From NCBI GenBank assembly GCA_038373885.1, contig JAWZYV010012528.1, positions 358,694 to 422,693 on the forward strand: a DNA stretch of 64,000 bases, read 5' to 3'. This DNA comes from Cheiracanthium punctorium (lineage: Eukaryota > Arthropoda > Arachnida > Araneae > Cheiracanthiidae). The translations under genes and the position numbers were made by a program. Below, one piece after another: positions 32,840 to 45,058 of this stretch. Each line of letters begins with the position of its first letter. The first letter of the stretch is position 1. The notes beneath the pieces were generated by a model, which was given only the letters and a program-made list of their open reading frames with translations, had not been told where the DNA came from and searched no databases.

Positions 32840-35380
32840 TATCACATAATTTTTAAATTTTCACTTTCTGTTTCAAAATTACATAAAAAAAGAGTCAATA
32901 TTCTAATTTTAGTTTCAGAATTATTATATTTGATTTCCACAAAATACTAAAATGGGGCAGATATCATATTTGAATTATGTTTTTTCTTTTACAAACTTTT
33001 GTTTATAAATTGATTAGGTTTTAACAAAATTAAGGTTAGATATATATTTTTCTTATAGGTATCAACTAAAAACAGAGACTGCAATCAGAACGACTGGTGT
33101 TTGAATAAGAATTTGTAAAAAAAAAAGGTCAGTACATGCAATTTAAGAAGATAGTCGAAACTGTTAAGAAACAATAATAAAAATTTCTCAATACTACTCA
33201 ATGGGGAATTGAGCATGGAAGTATTCATGCATAACTATTTAATTGGGAGTTGAAAATCACATAAGAATCCATCGAGAAAGCCAAGTTATCTCTGAATACC
33301 GTGAGTGATGCAGTCTCAAAAAAACTGGTGTTCTCCCTGGGCACACTCTAATAATAGAAATTATTCAGTTAGAACTCCTTTAGTTTATAAACATGTTAAA
33401 AGAATACAGAAAATATTTTATTGAATTTCTTTAGTTTAAATCTGGGCACTGGGAAAGAAATGGAACCAATTTCTCTCAGCCCAAATTTGACACATGCATC
33501 AAAATAACAGGAAAACTTAATATTTCTTTTTCAGGAAATTTTATTTTCTTTTATTCCATTTTTACCAATTGTGTTAATGGTATATTTTTGTTAGAAATTA
33601 CTAAACGTGATAAGCTTGTTCCTTATTTATTTAGCAAATTTATTTGATTATCTTTACTTAGTAAAGATTTTGTTCTTAACATTCTACGTCAATAATTCTA
33701 ATCTCTTCAGATTTAAAATGTTACTTTCGCACATGATGCCTCGAATGACTAAAATGTATCAGAATGCCCCACACTTTATGAGTACTTTAATATATATTGA
33801 CAATTTTCTTAATGTAATTGAATATTTCAGTGGCAGTCCTCTAAAGTAATTTAATAATTTTTGTGAATTTATCTAATTAACTGCCTTAATATGGTTTTAC
33901 GAAGTACCAATATTTTCTAAGGTCGATAGTTATCTGTTTTATTTTGATAATAAAGTAAAATAAAATCTGCTCACATATATACGATCAATTTTTATGCAAG
34001 AAAATTTTTTTTTTCACTTTTAATCAGGTTTAATTCCATTAAGCTGAGGGAAAAAGCAGCTATTCAATTTTAATTTTATTAGAAAAAAATAACTATATAT
34101 TTTTATACCTACATCCACTTAATTGTGACCATTTCATTAAATAAATCGCAAAAAGCTCTCTAAAATGTTCGAAATTTTTGTGCTTAATTTGAATCATTAA
34201 CTGTCTTAACTTTAAGACTTTTAATTAAACCATTATGTTCTCCGGGGAAGAGAAACTCACGTTTCCATTTTTTAAATAAAATTTTAATTCTATGATAAAT
34301 ATATTCTCAAAAATTGTTTGCATTGACTCATTTTAACTGAAATTATCAAAAACCCTCTTATAAGAGATAAAAACAATTGAAAATTTTAATACATTTATTA
34401 TACAGCCGGAAAACATTACAATTTGAATGAAGCTAGTAAATTCTATGTTGCCATTATAAGATATCATTAAGATTTAACCTCGTAATTAGCATAGTTCCCA
34501 TTATATCTTACAGTTATAGCACGTAAAAGTGGATCATTCATTTTGATTAGAAAAGCAGACTATGAAGAAAAGAATTAATCTTTCCTTGGGAAATCTCCAT
34601 TCAAATAATTTTGCAAAGAAGAAATTGCTTCTACGCACTTAAAGATATAAAGGTCGGCCAAAGGTTTCAATCTCCTAAAAGGAAACAAAGCGATTGATTG
34701 GAAGCACAACTGTAATATGTTGTTTAATGAGCATAATCACTTTGAAAACATAAAATAATGATTAATTTAAAACGATATTTTTTCGCGTGTGGTGTGAGTA
34801 AAAGAACAATAGTCTTATTTTAAAGTTAATGAAAAAGTTCAAAAGATTTTTTAGAGTATCATCATGTGCAAAAAAGCTTGGAGTTTTGTTTGGTGCGTTT
34901 TCCTTAGATCACTTTTTACATAGAGTTGTTATCATTTCCTGAAATTATTTAATTCTGTAGATTATTTCCAAAAAGTGTTTGAATAAATTCTCTAGGCAGA
35001 ACCATACTACCTTCTTTTTTTTAAAGAGAAACCAAACAAAAGAAAACTTTTCTCCCAGTATTCCAGAAAATAATGTACTGTAATTTATTGTATTGCATCT
35101 TACAAAAATCTCACGTATGCATTGAGAGCTCCTTTTAAAACTTCCAAATTTGGACAAGGAAGGTGAATGTTTCTGATAACGCAGTCTTTCAGAATATAAG
35201 TTACAGTGGACAAAGAAGCGTCAACAACTTCTGAAAAAGTGTGAAAATAATGTGTTTTGTGCAAATATAATCTTGTAACAATAAAGTTCCAGGATTACTG
35301 TTAAGCTAGTTTTATAAGGATTAATGAATTATTTATACTTGATCCCTAATTAAAAAGTAAATGAGAGCAAAATTCAATGT
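32840..35380. other. AT-rich stretch without a recognisable gene
   Basis: About 2.5 kb with no supported open frame, repeat or RNA gene. Confidence 0.5.
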
Positions 35381-35389
35381 TTAACAAAA

Positions 35390-35900
35390 TGTATTAAAAA
35401 GTAATTCATACCAGAGGCCGAAAACGTGCAAATGCAGTTAGGTGCAGTATAGGTGTCCGCGATGTAGTTATTAGGATCGTGTGCTTCGAAACCATACCAC
35501 CAGAGGGCGGAAATAGTGTAAAGCAGTTTTTGGTATTTTATGTGTGTGCGATGCAGTTTTAAGACTCGTATGATTCCAAGGCATATGACAAGAGAGTTAA
35601 AAAATTTGAAAAGCATTTTGCTGTAGCATGACGGCTTTTGCTGTAGCATGACGGCTTTTTGCTGTAGCATGATGATGTGGTGTTGAAGAACAGGACCCTG
35701 AAGGCTCCTGGGCTTCAACATCACATCATCAGAGAGTGTGATAGAGGTTTTAAAGCACAGCAAGCCCAAAAAATGTATGAAAAACACATTAACTGTAGCA
35801 AAATGCTTTTACACATTTTTCAAGGTCTTGCCATATGCGTCAACCTCTTGCAAAAAGTTTTTTACTGTTTCCGATTTCTGGTGATATATATTCGGAGAAC
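35390..35900. repeat. ~500-bp imperfect palindrome (fold-back)
   Basis: The arms match when one is reversed and complemented: AAAAGCATTTTGCTGTAG against the complement of CTACAGTTAATG-side sequence (AAAAGCATTTTGCTACAG), GGCATATGACAAGA against CGCATATGGCAAGA, and CACCAGAGGGCGGAAA against CACCAGAAATCGGAAA. The core (35669-35730) is an 18-bp stem GATGATGTGGTGTTGAAG / CTTCAACATCACATCATC around a loop that itself partly pairs. A ~20-bp direct repeat (TTTGCTGTAGCATGACGGC) occurs about three times at 35618-35667. It may be a fold-back transposon or a long hairpin RNA locus. Confidence 0.7.
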
Positions 35901-36014
35901 ACGAAAGTAAAAATTCATTACGGACTCATTAACAGCAGAAAATTTCTTTTAAAACTTGATTTATTTTTAGTCGTATTTTGATATTGGTTCGAAGCTCAGA
36001 ATCTAAAAAGTATT

Positions 36015-36229
36015 TCTTTTTTTTTCCAATGGGTGTGCATTTGCTCATCAAGCATTTTGTCACTACTAAGGCCCGAATTACAGGCCATTTTATTATGTGA
36101 GTACCCAGTGGGCGGCCAGCGTTACCCCCTATGAAGGGACGGACAAGTTAACATCCTTTTACCAAGCCGAGATTCGAACACGGGACGTGATAGAATGGTT
36201 CTTAAGCCACTATACCACCTGGGCGGCAT
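36015..36229 (-). repeat. tRNA-derived SINE, nearly complete
   Basis: On the minus strand it starts GCCGCCCAGGTGGTATAGTG, containing an A-box (TGGTATAGTGG), then a B-box (GTTCGAATCTC) about 35 bases on, the two internal promoter parts of RNA polymerase III. A tRNA-unrelated body follows with AACTTGTCCGTCCCTTCATA, and an A-rich tail lies at 36015-36030. A truncated relative lies at 4955-5103. Confidence 0.88.
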
Positions 36230-36395
36230 CCTAAAACATATATCACGGCCGCAGTGGAAACTACTACTGGAAAATGCTTTTATAATTTTCCGTATTCTGA
36301 TCACAATCTTTCGAAGCATACGAGCCTAAAAATGCATTACGGTCTTGCAGCAAACTGTTTAAGATCAACTGCAGCCAACTGTTTTAGATGTGTTT

Positions 36396-37133
36396 GGGTG
36401 CTTTTGTAAACGACAAACTCGTTGCGCGAGTTTTCGTAAGAAAACTGGAATGCGTGTCTTTAGTGCTATCAGTGGCTTTCAGTTTCCTTTGCCTTTCGAA
36501 CAACTTCAGTTTATTTAGTTTCGTTGCCTAGGAAACGTGTTTGTTTACATTTCACGTTTGTTGCTATTTTTCCGAAGAGAGATTTTAGTACATACTCAAT
36601 ATAAAATCAACAGGATTTTTAAAAGAAAGTGTGGCCATAAATGAAGTGCATAGATCAAAATTTAGAAATTTCAGCTTGAACTTGCATTTTTTCAAAAGTA
36701 TTTTGCAAGGTAAGTTCAAATTTCGCTAATAACGGTTTAAATCATTATCAATCTCAACACTAAAAATATGCAATTTGAATTTACTAAAATGAAAAATTGA
36801 AGAAAATAATTATCTTTGAAAAATTCTGCATCTTCCTTGCAGTTTCTAGCAGCTTCAGCAAACGTAAAACACGTTTCATAACAACATATCATGCAACATA
36901 CTTTCCGTAACTACGGACGTCATTTAATAACAACAACGTGCAGCATGTGCGTATTCTCAACAACTGGATGAACCTGCTTCGTGCTCATTTTACTTTGAAT
37001 AAAACTAACTGCACTCAGTTTGTACATGAACGCTCGAGTTTATAAATTGAATGAACTCAGTTTCCTTTTACGAACCCCTTATATAGAAACTCGTTGCAGG
37101 AGTGTAACTCGTTTGGCGTTCACGAATACTGCC
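36396..37133. mobile_element. TIR-bounded element of unknown family
   Basis: The left end GGGTGCTTTTGTAAACGACA and the complement of the right end (GGCAGTATTCGTGAACGCCA) pair imperfectly and continue into AAACTCGTT / AAACGAGTT. The interior is partly GC-richer, with CTTTCAGTTTCC and an RFX-like site. No coding recognised and no clear target duplication. Confidence 0.5.
36533..36546. promoter_or_regulatory. X-box-like site (RFX binding consensus)
   Basis: GTTGCCTAGGAAAC fits the RFX X-box pattern (GTTGCC NN GGNAAC) exactly. RFX factors control ciliary genes in animals. Here it lies inside a putative mobile element, so function is unproven. Confidence 0.3.
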
Positions 37134-38190
37134 TATGTATGCAGAAGTATCAGTTTAATATTTAGTTTTGGAGACTTAGTATCCTAGAGGTTTTGCGTGC
37201 TCCTCTTCTCTAAACACCTTCAAGCGTTAAGTCTTTGGGTTGGATTGCTTTAACTATTGGCTGTTTGTATATGTATCGATTTATTGTGCTGTGAAATGTA
37301 ATTTGAAATAAAAGATGAACTTGTGCTTGAGAACAACTGTGAAAAACGCCATCCATAGATCTTGACGAAACTCTCTCAATCAATCAAATCAAATTTTTAG
37401 TTGAACCTGCGCGAGTTGTAATGAAGTCAGGCGTCGAAGATTTTATGGAACCAAACCTTGAAAATGCTTTTCTGCAGTTTAGTCTCAGTAGCAGGGTTTT
37501 TAGCACCAATTTTCGTACGCATAATATGGAAACACCTTTCAATATCATTGCCAAACTAATCTAAATCTGTGATACTAGACGTTGTTATATAGGCTCTCAC
37601 CTAAAAGAGGGTATCGGGTTATATTGTGGAAATGAAAACTTATAAACGAGACAACAAAATCATGCGTTAATAAGTTTGATCGTAAATATCGATTTTGCGG
37701 GCTAAGAAGGAACAGAGTCCTGTTGTAAAGTGTAATTCTCATTACCTTGCAAATGATCGAGAACAATTAGCTCTAAAAAGTCTTTTAATATCTATGTATA
37801 AAGTGATCCATTGAGAGTTCCAATCCTAAATTTCAGGCGTCCAACACCTTTGCATGTTACGTTTAAAATTATTTAAACGCTGTTACAGTAGTTATAATTT
37901 TTTTTTGAGAAATTAAATGCAAATAATATGTTAATTTCAATAAAACTTCATTAAAATTAATCCTACTTTTATTTTATTCCGAAAATATGGTCTTTAAATA
38001 AAACTGTAAAAAGACACTAATTGTACATTTTCTCTCATTTTCGATGGTGATTCAGTTTTCTGTGGGACATTATATATGTACATCAAATTTTTTGACCTTT
38101 TCCTTACGCTTTGCACAAAAATATATTTCCTGTTTATATCAGGTTATATCTGTTTCGAGTTTTCTTGAAACATCTGTCTATTCACGTGAA
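37134..38190. other. AT-rich stretch without a recognisable gene
   Basis: No supported structure. Confidence 0.5.
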
Positions 38191-38367
38191 TTGGTCTTGG
38201 ATCGCGTCCGTCGACCTAGCCGTTCGGAGTTTTTCGTGGTTTTCTCCGAAATTTTGCGTAAGTACGTGCTAGGACCCCTTAGAAAGTCCCCAACGCAGTT
38301 CGCCCTCCGGCCTAAATCTCTCGCGTAGATAACTGGTCGCAATTCCACATTTCATTTGGTCTTGGAT
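38191..38367. repeat. 153-bp GC-richer segment between 12-bp direct repeats
   Basis: TTGGTCTTGGAT at 38191-38202 recurs exactly at 38356-38367. The segment between (38203-38355) is much richer in GC than its flanks and starts CGCGTCCGTCGACC. This layout looks like a retroposed insert with a target-site duplication. I see no clear polymerase III boxes or A-tail. Confidence 0.5.
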
Positions 38368-40225
38368 TACATGTGATATTTACGTACGATTTTGGAAATA
38401 AAAATTATTTTACAGATTGTCGGAAAATTCTTTATATTATTCTGAGCATTGCTGCATTTAGAAAAAGAAATATGTACTATTTATTTAATTTAAGATTCAG
38501 AATAAAACTTTAAAAAAAGTTAAGTTAACCACACATGTATGGTAAAATTATCTATCAATCATTCATTGCTACATAGAGAAGAAAAAACCCCAAATAAAAT
38601 TCAATCGATATATCTATCTGTCTCTCTCTCTATATATAGTGATTTCTGTTATCCAAACACCCTTCCATTCTTCAGTGTTTCAAATCTCTGTAGCTGTCAC
38701 ACAGCTTTCGAAGGTCTTTGATCACGATAAATCTCTTTTACTTTTTTACTTCGAAGCCTCCATAAATCAAACGTCGAATGCCGGTAGTATAAAATGCTTT
38801 GTAGTTTTGAATAACTCCTTGACCTGCATTAATCATGAAAACACATCATTCTGTCACATATTTTTCGAAATCGCTTAGGGATGGCAATGCAGGTTTACAC
38901 TTTTTATCTCGACTGACAGGGTCAAATAGGGAAAAACGATTTGCTCTTGTAAAAGGATCTTTTTGCATAAATGGTTTGAAAAAATAAGTGAATAAAAAAA
39001 AAACAAGGCCATTTTCAATTTAATGATAAACTGGAAAATGCTACTCGGCGATGTTATCATAAACAATAAAATGAACGTTTTCTTTGCGTTTAGACGTTCC
39101 TGAAATCTCTACTTGCAGACAGGAAACGGACGTAATTTAAATGCACTTTTTAGAATTTTTGTTTTCTTTTTTTTTCATTTATCACATCACTTCAAGAAAA
39201 ACAATTTTTTTTTTCTAAAGATTAAATGTTTCTCAATAAGTGTAGAGGATGCTATTTAAAAGAATTGCTCAGAAATGACTTAATAGTTTGGTTGCAAATG
39301 GCTGAGAAGTAGGTATTTGTGGTATTATAATTCATGTTAAATTGTGGTATGAGTTTTGTTAATGGAAAAGGATAATTAGTCAGTGATGCATATATACTAC
39401 ACCATGAAATATATTTTCCCAAACTGTAGGTCTTTTGATCGTGAAACTGGGTATCCAATTCTGCGCCACTCAACCCGCGCTGTGCGTGGACTGTGCTTTT
39501 CAAAGTTCTCTCTCATTGAAATAATTAAAATTTCAATGTAGTGGAATTTCCTCTGATTGATAGCAAACCTTCTAGCATTGATAGCAAGCCTTCTAGTTGT
39601 CCTTTAGCAGTGTAGTTATACTTTCATACGCAAGAAAAAGAGCGAACATGATGCCCCTCCCAATTATGTAGAGCAAAACGTGAAAGCGATCATTGAAAAA
39701 CGGTCAGATGATCCTCGAAAACACCCTACTAACCCAGAGCACTTGTACTAAGGTGTGTATCCACTTTCAGATGCAACCTCTAAACAACTGCAAGAATAAA
39801 CAAGAAAATAGCTTTTTAGCAAACGTTTATCTGGCATGTATGTCATATCTAATCACAAATATCATTGTGCACCGCAGAATCACGAAGTTTCAGGAAATGA
39901 TTACCAGAGGGCGAAATGATTGCAGAACATAATTTATGTTCCGTGACCCTGATCTAATCATTAGTGAAGGCAGGAAACTAATCAGTTATTTACATAGACA
40001 TTGTTTCAGAATACAACAGGTCTTTTCATGTATGTACATAGATTATTTGCATTGTGTTGTAGATTGTACCAGCTTATCATACCTATTTGAAAGTATTGGT
40101 TGGCATAGTTAAAACAATATTCTAAGGTAAAATGTAGAGCTTTAGTATAACAGGACTTAAATTTTTAGGGGTCTTTGAGAAGGAACACAATTGGCCGGAT
40201 CCGGATCATATATTGACCAGTTCCC
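38368..40225. other. AT-rich stretch, no gene
   Basis: A (TC)n-(TA)n microsatellite lies at 38607-38637. Small open frames at 38539-38878 and 39252-39932 are unrecognised. Confidence 0.5.
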
Positions 40226-40510
40226 TACACGCTTAAACCCAAAGAGCGAAAAAAACGATACATCGCGGAGCGATCAGTTTCCATGGAAACCGACCGGTTT
40301 TTCCGCGAAAGTGCTCTTTAAGTAGTCTTTTTTCTGAGAACTTCTTTCTTCCCTTCCTGTTTTTTCCGAGAAATTCCGTCCTCGCGTATTGTTATATCCC
40401 GCTCCGCTCTTGTGATCGAAAAACGCTCCTAAAGAAGAAGCTCACTTTTGAAAACTGGCTCACTTTTCGCACCTACTGATCGAATTTCGCTCGTTTGGTT
40501 TAAGCCTGTA
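40226..40510. mobile_element. 285-bp MITE with TACACGCTTAAACC ends
   Basis: The left end TACACGCTTAAACC and the complement of the right end (TACAGGCTTAAACC) differ at one base, followed by AAAGAGCGAAA / AAACGAGCGAAA. The interior is GC-richer (GATACATCGCGGAGCGATCA and TCCATGGAAACCGACC). Non-coding. Confidence 0.75.
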
Positions 40511-40690
40511 CCATACTGGTGACACACTTGCCCTGTTGTAGGGTAATTGGGCCACCCAATTTTAAAAACTAATTACAAATACCAAGAATTTTTTTTAAAT
40601 TGAGAAAGATCTCCCTGTTATATGTACTTCATAAATATGTAACTTTATCTTTTGTACCACATTTAGTTTTTAAAGGAAAAATATTTTAAA

Positions 40691-40930
40691 GGAAGTGGAA
40701 TTTTTACAAAATTGCTTCTTAAAAAGTTTCAAAAAGTTAAACAATGTCATACTATTTTCCAGGTGTTGTGGAATAAATACATAAAATCAGTATAACAAAT
40801 GGTTCATAATAGAAGTGGAATTACTATGGAATTTTTAGAAAATTGCTTTAAGTTTCAAGAAGTTAAACAATGTCATACCCTTTTCCAAATGTTGTGAAAT
40901 ATATATATAAAATCAGTATAGCAAATGTTT
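40691..40930. repeat. 120-bp tandem duplication
   Basis: GAAGTGGAATT at 40692 recurs at 40812, and GTTAAACAATGTCATAC, TTGTGGAA and ATAAAATCAGTATA(A/G)CAAATG recur in order. Two units. Confidence 0.85.
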
Positions 40931-41164
40931 TATAGAGGAAAACTTGGTGAAATTTAAGGGAGTTGTGACGCACATCCCGCTCCCTACTTACCCCACCTTA
41001 CAGTACATGAACCGTATGTTATCATTAGCATCAGTAACCGAATTAGCATCAGTGAGCATCTGTCTCATTCTTTTACGGTCTTATACCAGCCTCTTTGAGC
41101 GTGCTATAGGAACACGATCACAATTTTTCAGTCATGGTATACGAATCCGTTTTATATGAACCAG

Positions 41165-41725
41165 TGTTATGGGAGAGAGGGTCTACTTAAAGGTTGTCTG
41201 AGTAAAAGAAAAATTGACAGTTGTTTATTTCCTGTGCAAGAAGTCTTGAACATTGCGTGCCACATGTGGTCGAGCATTATCCTGTTGAAATATGACTGCT
41301 GGCAATCTCTGAAGGTACGAGAGCACAACGGGCCTCAACACCTCAGAGATACAGTGATGGCTTGCCAGTGTCTCAGCAATGCTTGCTAGGAGGGAAGGGG
41401 AGGTGCGGGACTAGTATCCAATACCATCCCGAACCATAATACGGGGTGCAGGAAAAATATGGCGAAGCATAAGGCAGTAGTTCAGCAGTCTTTTACCTCT
41501 GTGTCTTCAGACTCTAATCTGACTATCATGGTGAAGCAGGGAGAAGCGGGATTCGACAGGAAAATCAATGTCGCTCCATTCTGTTGTCTGTGTCCACCGT
41601 TCATCACACCATTTCCGGCGCCCTTTGTTTGGCTCAACGGTGAATGCAATGATGGACGCCTTACGGCCATACTCTGCTGCAAACAACGTCGAATAATATG
41701 ATTATACGATTCTTTGAGTGACATA
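41165..41725 (-). pseudogene. Tc1-like transposase pseudogene (second lineage)
   Basis: Read on the minus strand from 41725, pieces in different frames match one Tc1 lineage: RRCLQQSMAVRRPSLHSP before the core, then SRF-LLHHDSQIRV and RHRG where a TGG has become TGA, then RIMV-GIGY, and FQQDNARPHVAR around 41255-41290 with the second catalytic Asp. The first catalytic Asp position appears as Val (DFPVESRF). The segment ends about 15 residues after the second Asp, so the final acid is lost. Multiple stops and frame changes make this older and more decayed than the copy at 168-1228. Recognition rests on remembered Tc1 motifs. Confidence 0.75.
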
Positions 41726-42180
41726 TTAGTTTTTTTATTTAATTATAGCAGAATGTAAATTTTTAAAACTATTTTTAGTTTAAAAAAGATCAAACTCCTA
41801 ACGAGCTGAGGAGCAACCGATATATACGAGATTTTAATGCGCAATGACGTTGGCGAGATGCTAATAGACAGCCAAAGCAAATCGCCCCAAAGTAGCGCCA
41901 ACATAATACGTGGGGACAGCGACAAAGATTATGGAGTTAAAAAGATGGGAAACTTCCGTAGGCGTAATGTAAAACGCGAGCGGAGGCAGTCCAGGTATCA
42001 ATGTGTTACGCAGGGGAGAAAACGTACAGGCGAAACCGGTTGACGAAGCTTGGCGAGGGTACGTTCTTTAGGAGGGGAAATGGATTAGCGATAAGTAGCC
42101 AAATGTGGCGGCGCAATTTAAAACTTTCCGGGCCCCTGTACTGTTGCTTTTTTGGCTGTACATTTCTATACTCGGATCGC
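41726..42180. other. GC-richer block, unrecognised
   Basis: Bases 41820-42180 are less AT-rich and contain short plus-strand frames rich in Arg (RRRNVKRERRQ). Nothing is recognisable; it may be a transposon remnant. Confidence 0.3.
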
Positions 42181-42676
42181 TTTTAAAGGAAAGCGATGTA
42201 TTTTTAGGGCGTTTGCATGAAAAGGAGTACTTAATTTTATAGTTTTTGTCTCTTTGAGAATTTTCTTGCTCCTCTAAGGCTTTTACAAAATCACTAGGAA
42301 ACATCAAATCTGATAAATATTTAACTAACTTACTTTCCCTTTTTGAGTATATCGTCTATAGTAAACTGCATAGTGTATATATCCCCCCCCCCCAAAATAA
42401 AAATAACGCTTTAAAGAAAGTTAGCATTTTAAAAAGTATATATTTATTAAAAAAATAAACACTTTTAAGGGGAAGATATGCTTGAAATTATTGCATATTT
42501 AAGCAAATTAAACTTATTTAAAATCATCACACTTTTACTGAGCTCTTTCATAATATACTATTTTTATTTATTAATAAGTAAGCTATGTACTTGACATTAT
42601 ATATAAATATAAAAAAATACTGATTCAAATAACAGAAAAATTATACTCCTGAAGAACACATTTAGGTCCATGAAAT

Positions 42677-42708
<32 letters not shown>

Positions 42709-44887
42709 TGTGGAAAATTAACATATCAAAAACAAATAATATATTACATTTTTTTATTGGTACAAATTACAAAATATTACAAAAGTAAAAATTTATTTTA
42801 CAAAGGTTCATATACACCATCACAACTACAGTAGTGGCCAACAAATATAAATACACATAAAAGAGCAGTACATGATACATAAAAAATATCATTCAAAACA
42901 TTTTCTCAAGCATTATAAGCACTATCAATAGGATAATTTTGGGTGGTACAAAAAATCCATTTAGTTGAAAAAAAGGTTCTTCGCACAGGTAGAAAGAATA
43001 ATTATAAATTCTCACATAAGAATGAAAAGTGCAATTAGGGCCAAATTAGGACAATTATTTTCAAGACCAATCACATATGAAGGAAAAAAGGGGCAGTTAC
43101 ACTAGGTCTCTAAATATTTGTGTCCTTAACATTGCAGCTTAGATGAAAATTGAGAAGGAAGTGGTGTTGCAAAATATTTTTTTCCCCCAAATTATCTCTA
43201 AATATTTTTTTTTTCCCCAGAAAAACAAATTAAATAAACAAACATTAAAATGTAATCATCAGGTATCTATATTTCAATTTTACAATCAGAAGCATGAAAA
43301 TAGATGTTTCACTTATTGGTTTGGGGGGGGGGGGTGAGGATATGAAGTAGTATTTTTGAATGACACAAAACCTTGTAAATGAAAACGAAGGGTAAACAGG
43401 AATCATTATGTATTTTTAAAAGGTATAAATCTAAGCAAGTTTCTAAACTGAATACCTGAAAGAGCTTTTTATTTATTAAATTCAATCCCCTGAACATGAA
43501 AACCTAAAAATTTCATTCAGGTTATGACATAGCTTAACATGATGGAAAGAAAAGTAAATAGAAATAATCATGTGAAAAATTATGTGCTCACATAACCAGG
43601 GAAAATCACAGTAGCAGAGAAGGAAGGGCAGCCGCCACAGGCTTCCCAATATTAAGGGTCAATCCAGGGATTTTTTCCAGGGTTCAATTTTTGTGAATTT
43701 TCATACCAAATTTTTAATAAAAGTAACTTTTTTGTTAAAATAATTGACAAAACAGAGTAAAATGCTAATGAAAGACCATTTTAATCAATTTTATTTTTGC
43801 GAAGGAGTCATTTTAATTGATTGTTATTTTGTGAAGGGGCCAAATGGACCCAATTTTCATCTGCATCTATTAGGGACTGAACTAGGCAATTTTTACAGAA
43901 AAATAAAATCTAAGAGAAACCACCGTTTAAAAATGTGAATTATCTAGGACCTTCATATTTTTTAATGGCATGGCTCTGAAACAAAACATCCTGAAAACTT
44001 AGTTACACAGTAATATATACAGTATAACCTCAATCTATCTTTTTCAAGGGGTATGCAGTAAAAAAAAACCCAATGCATGAGGGTTTAAAGTCAAAATATG
44101 AAGAAAACAATGTTTATGAATGCACACAAGTATACATACCGAAAATACTAATTTGTTACCAAATGGTAAAAGAAACAAATTGGAGTCGTAGAAAATTAAG
44201 TGATATTTATTTCTAAGTCAATAATTTTACACTAGGTTTCTCCATAATTTTTTTAATTAAACGAAAATTTTAAAGATTTGCAGTATTTTTCTTGCCTTTT
44301 CTGTGTTTTCATGTTTGTACATAAAAGTTCATACAATTTCAAATACTGTAATTGCATCCGATAATCTTGGCACTAGTGTAGGCTAAGTTTCATCAGCACA
44401 GATATTATTCTCCACCATTATTATTTTTTTGGATCACTACACATTTCTTCCATTCTTAAGATACCTTGCTACGTCGATATCAAAGGAAGTATAATCACTA
44501 AATTTCATACCACATGCTCGGCTACATGTAACAACTCTTCATTTACACCATCATCAACCAAGAAATCATACCAGAAAATAATTAAGTTTGTATGCCATAT
44601 GGATTCATCTGATTTTTGATTTCACTTCTGTCAGGAGAAGCATTTACAATGCTGAATGCAGGAAAAAGATTTTTTGGCAAACGATAATTGCAGATTTCGT
44701 TAAGGTTATTTAAATACAACTTGTGCAGGGACCATAGGGATAAAACAATCAATACGGAAAAACGATGAATGCGGGAACGATAGATCAGGGTTCCACTTTA
44801 ATACATTAGAAAAAATAACTAACGTTATACATATATGAGAGTTTCTTTAGATCAACATTAGCATTATATATGAAAATTAACTTACGG
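42181..44887. other. AT-rich stretch with T27 run, no gene
   Basis: A T27 homopolymer (42680-42706) and C- and G-runs (42382-42393, 43323-43334) are the only features. If the minus-strand exons near 48-51 kb are real, this would be 3' UTR or downstream sequence. Confidence 0.45.
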
Positions 44888-45058
44888 CAGAGGCGTAGCC
44901 AGAAATTTTTCATGGGGGGGGGTTTACGACTACAACAACTTATATATATGTATACGTGTGTGTGATAATGTAGTGAAGAATATACATTTTGTATGGCAAA
45001 AAATTCCTCATGGGGGGGGTATGAGCCACCCCTAACCTCCCCCTTGGCTATGCCCCTG
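44888..45058. mobile_element. hAT-type MITE (family B, copy 3, reversed)
   Basis: A 171-bp copy in the opposite orientation to copies 1 and 2 (G-run first, TTGCCATA block reversed). The perfect 8-bp duplication ACTTACGG lies at 44880-44887 and 45059-45066. Confidence 0.95.

Noticed and set aside
36165..36229. tRNA gene
   Set aside because: A- and B-boxes are present, but the sequence continues into a SINE body and A-rich tail and does not close a full cloverleaf acceptor stem.
36122..36319. Open frame MLRKIVIRIRKII... on the minus strand
   Set aside because: It is translation of the tRNA-derived SINE and its flank; the A-box and B-box explain the sequence.
41459..41701. Plus-strand open frame of 80 codons
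   Set aside because: Shadow of the decayed Tc1 transposase on the minus strand.
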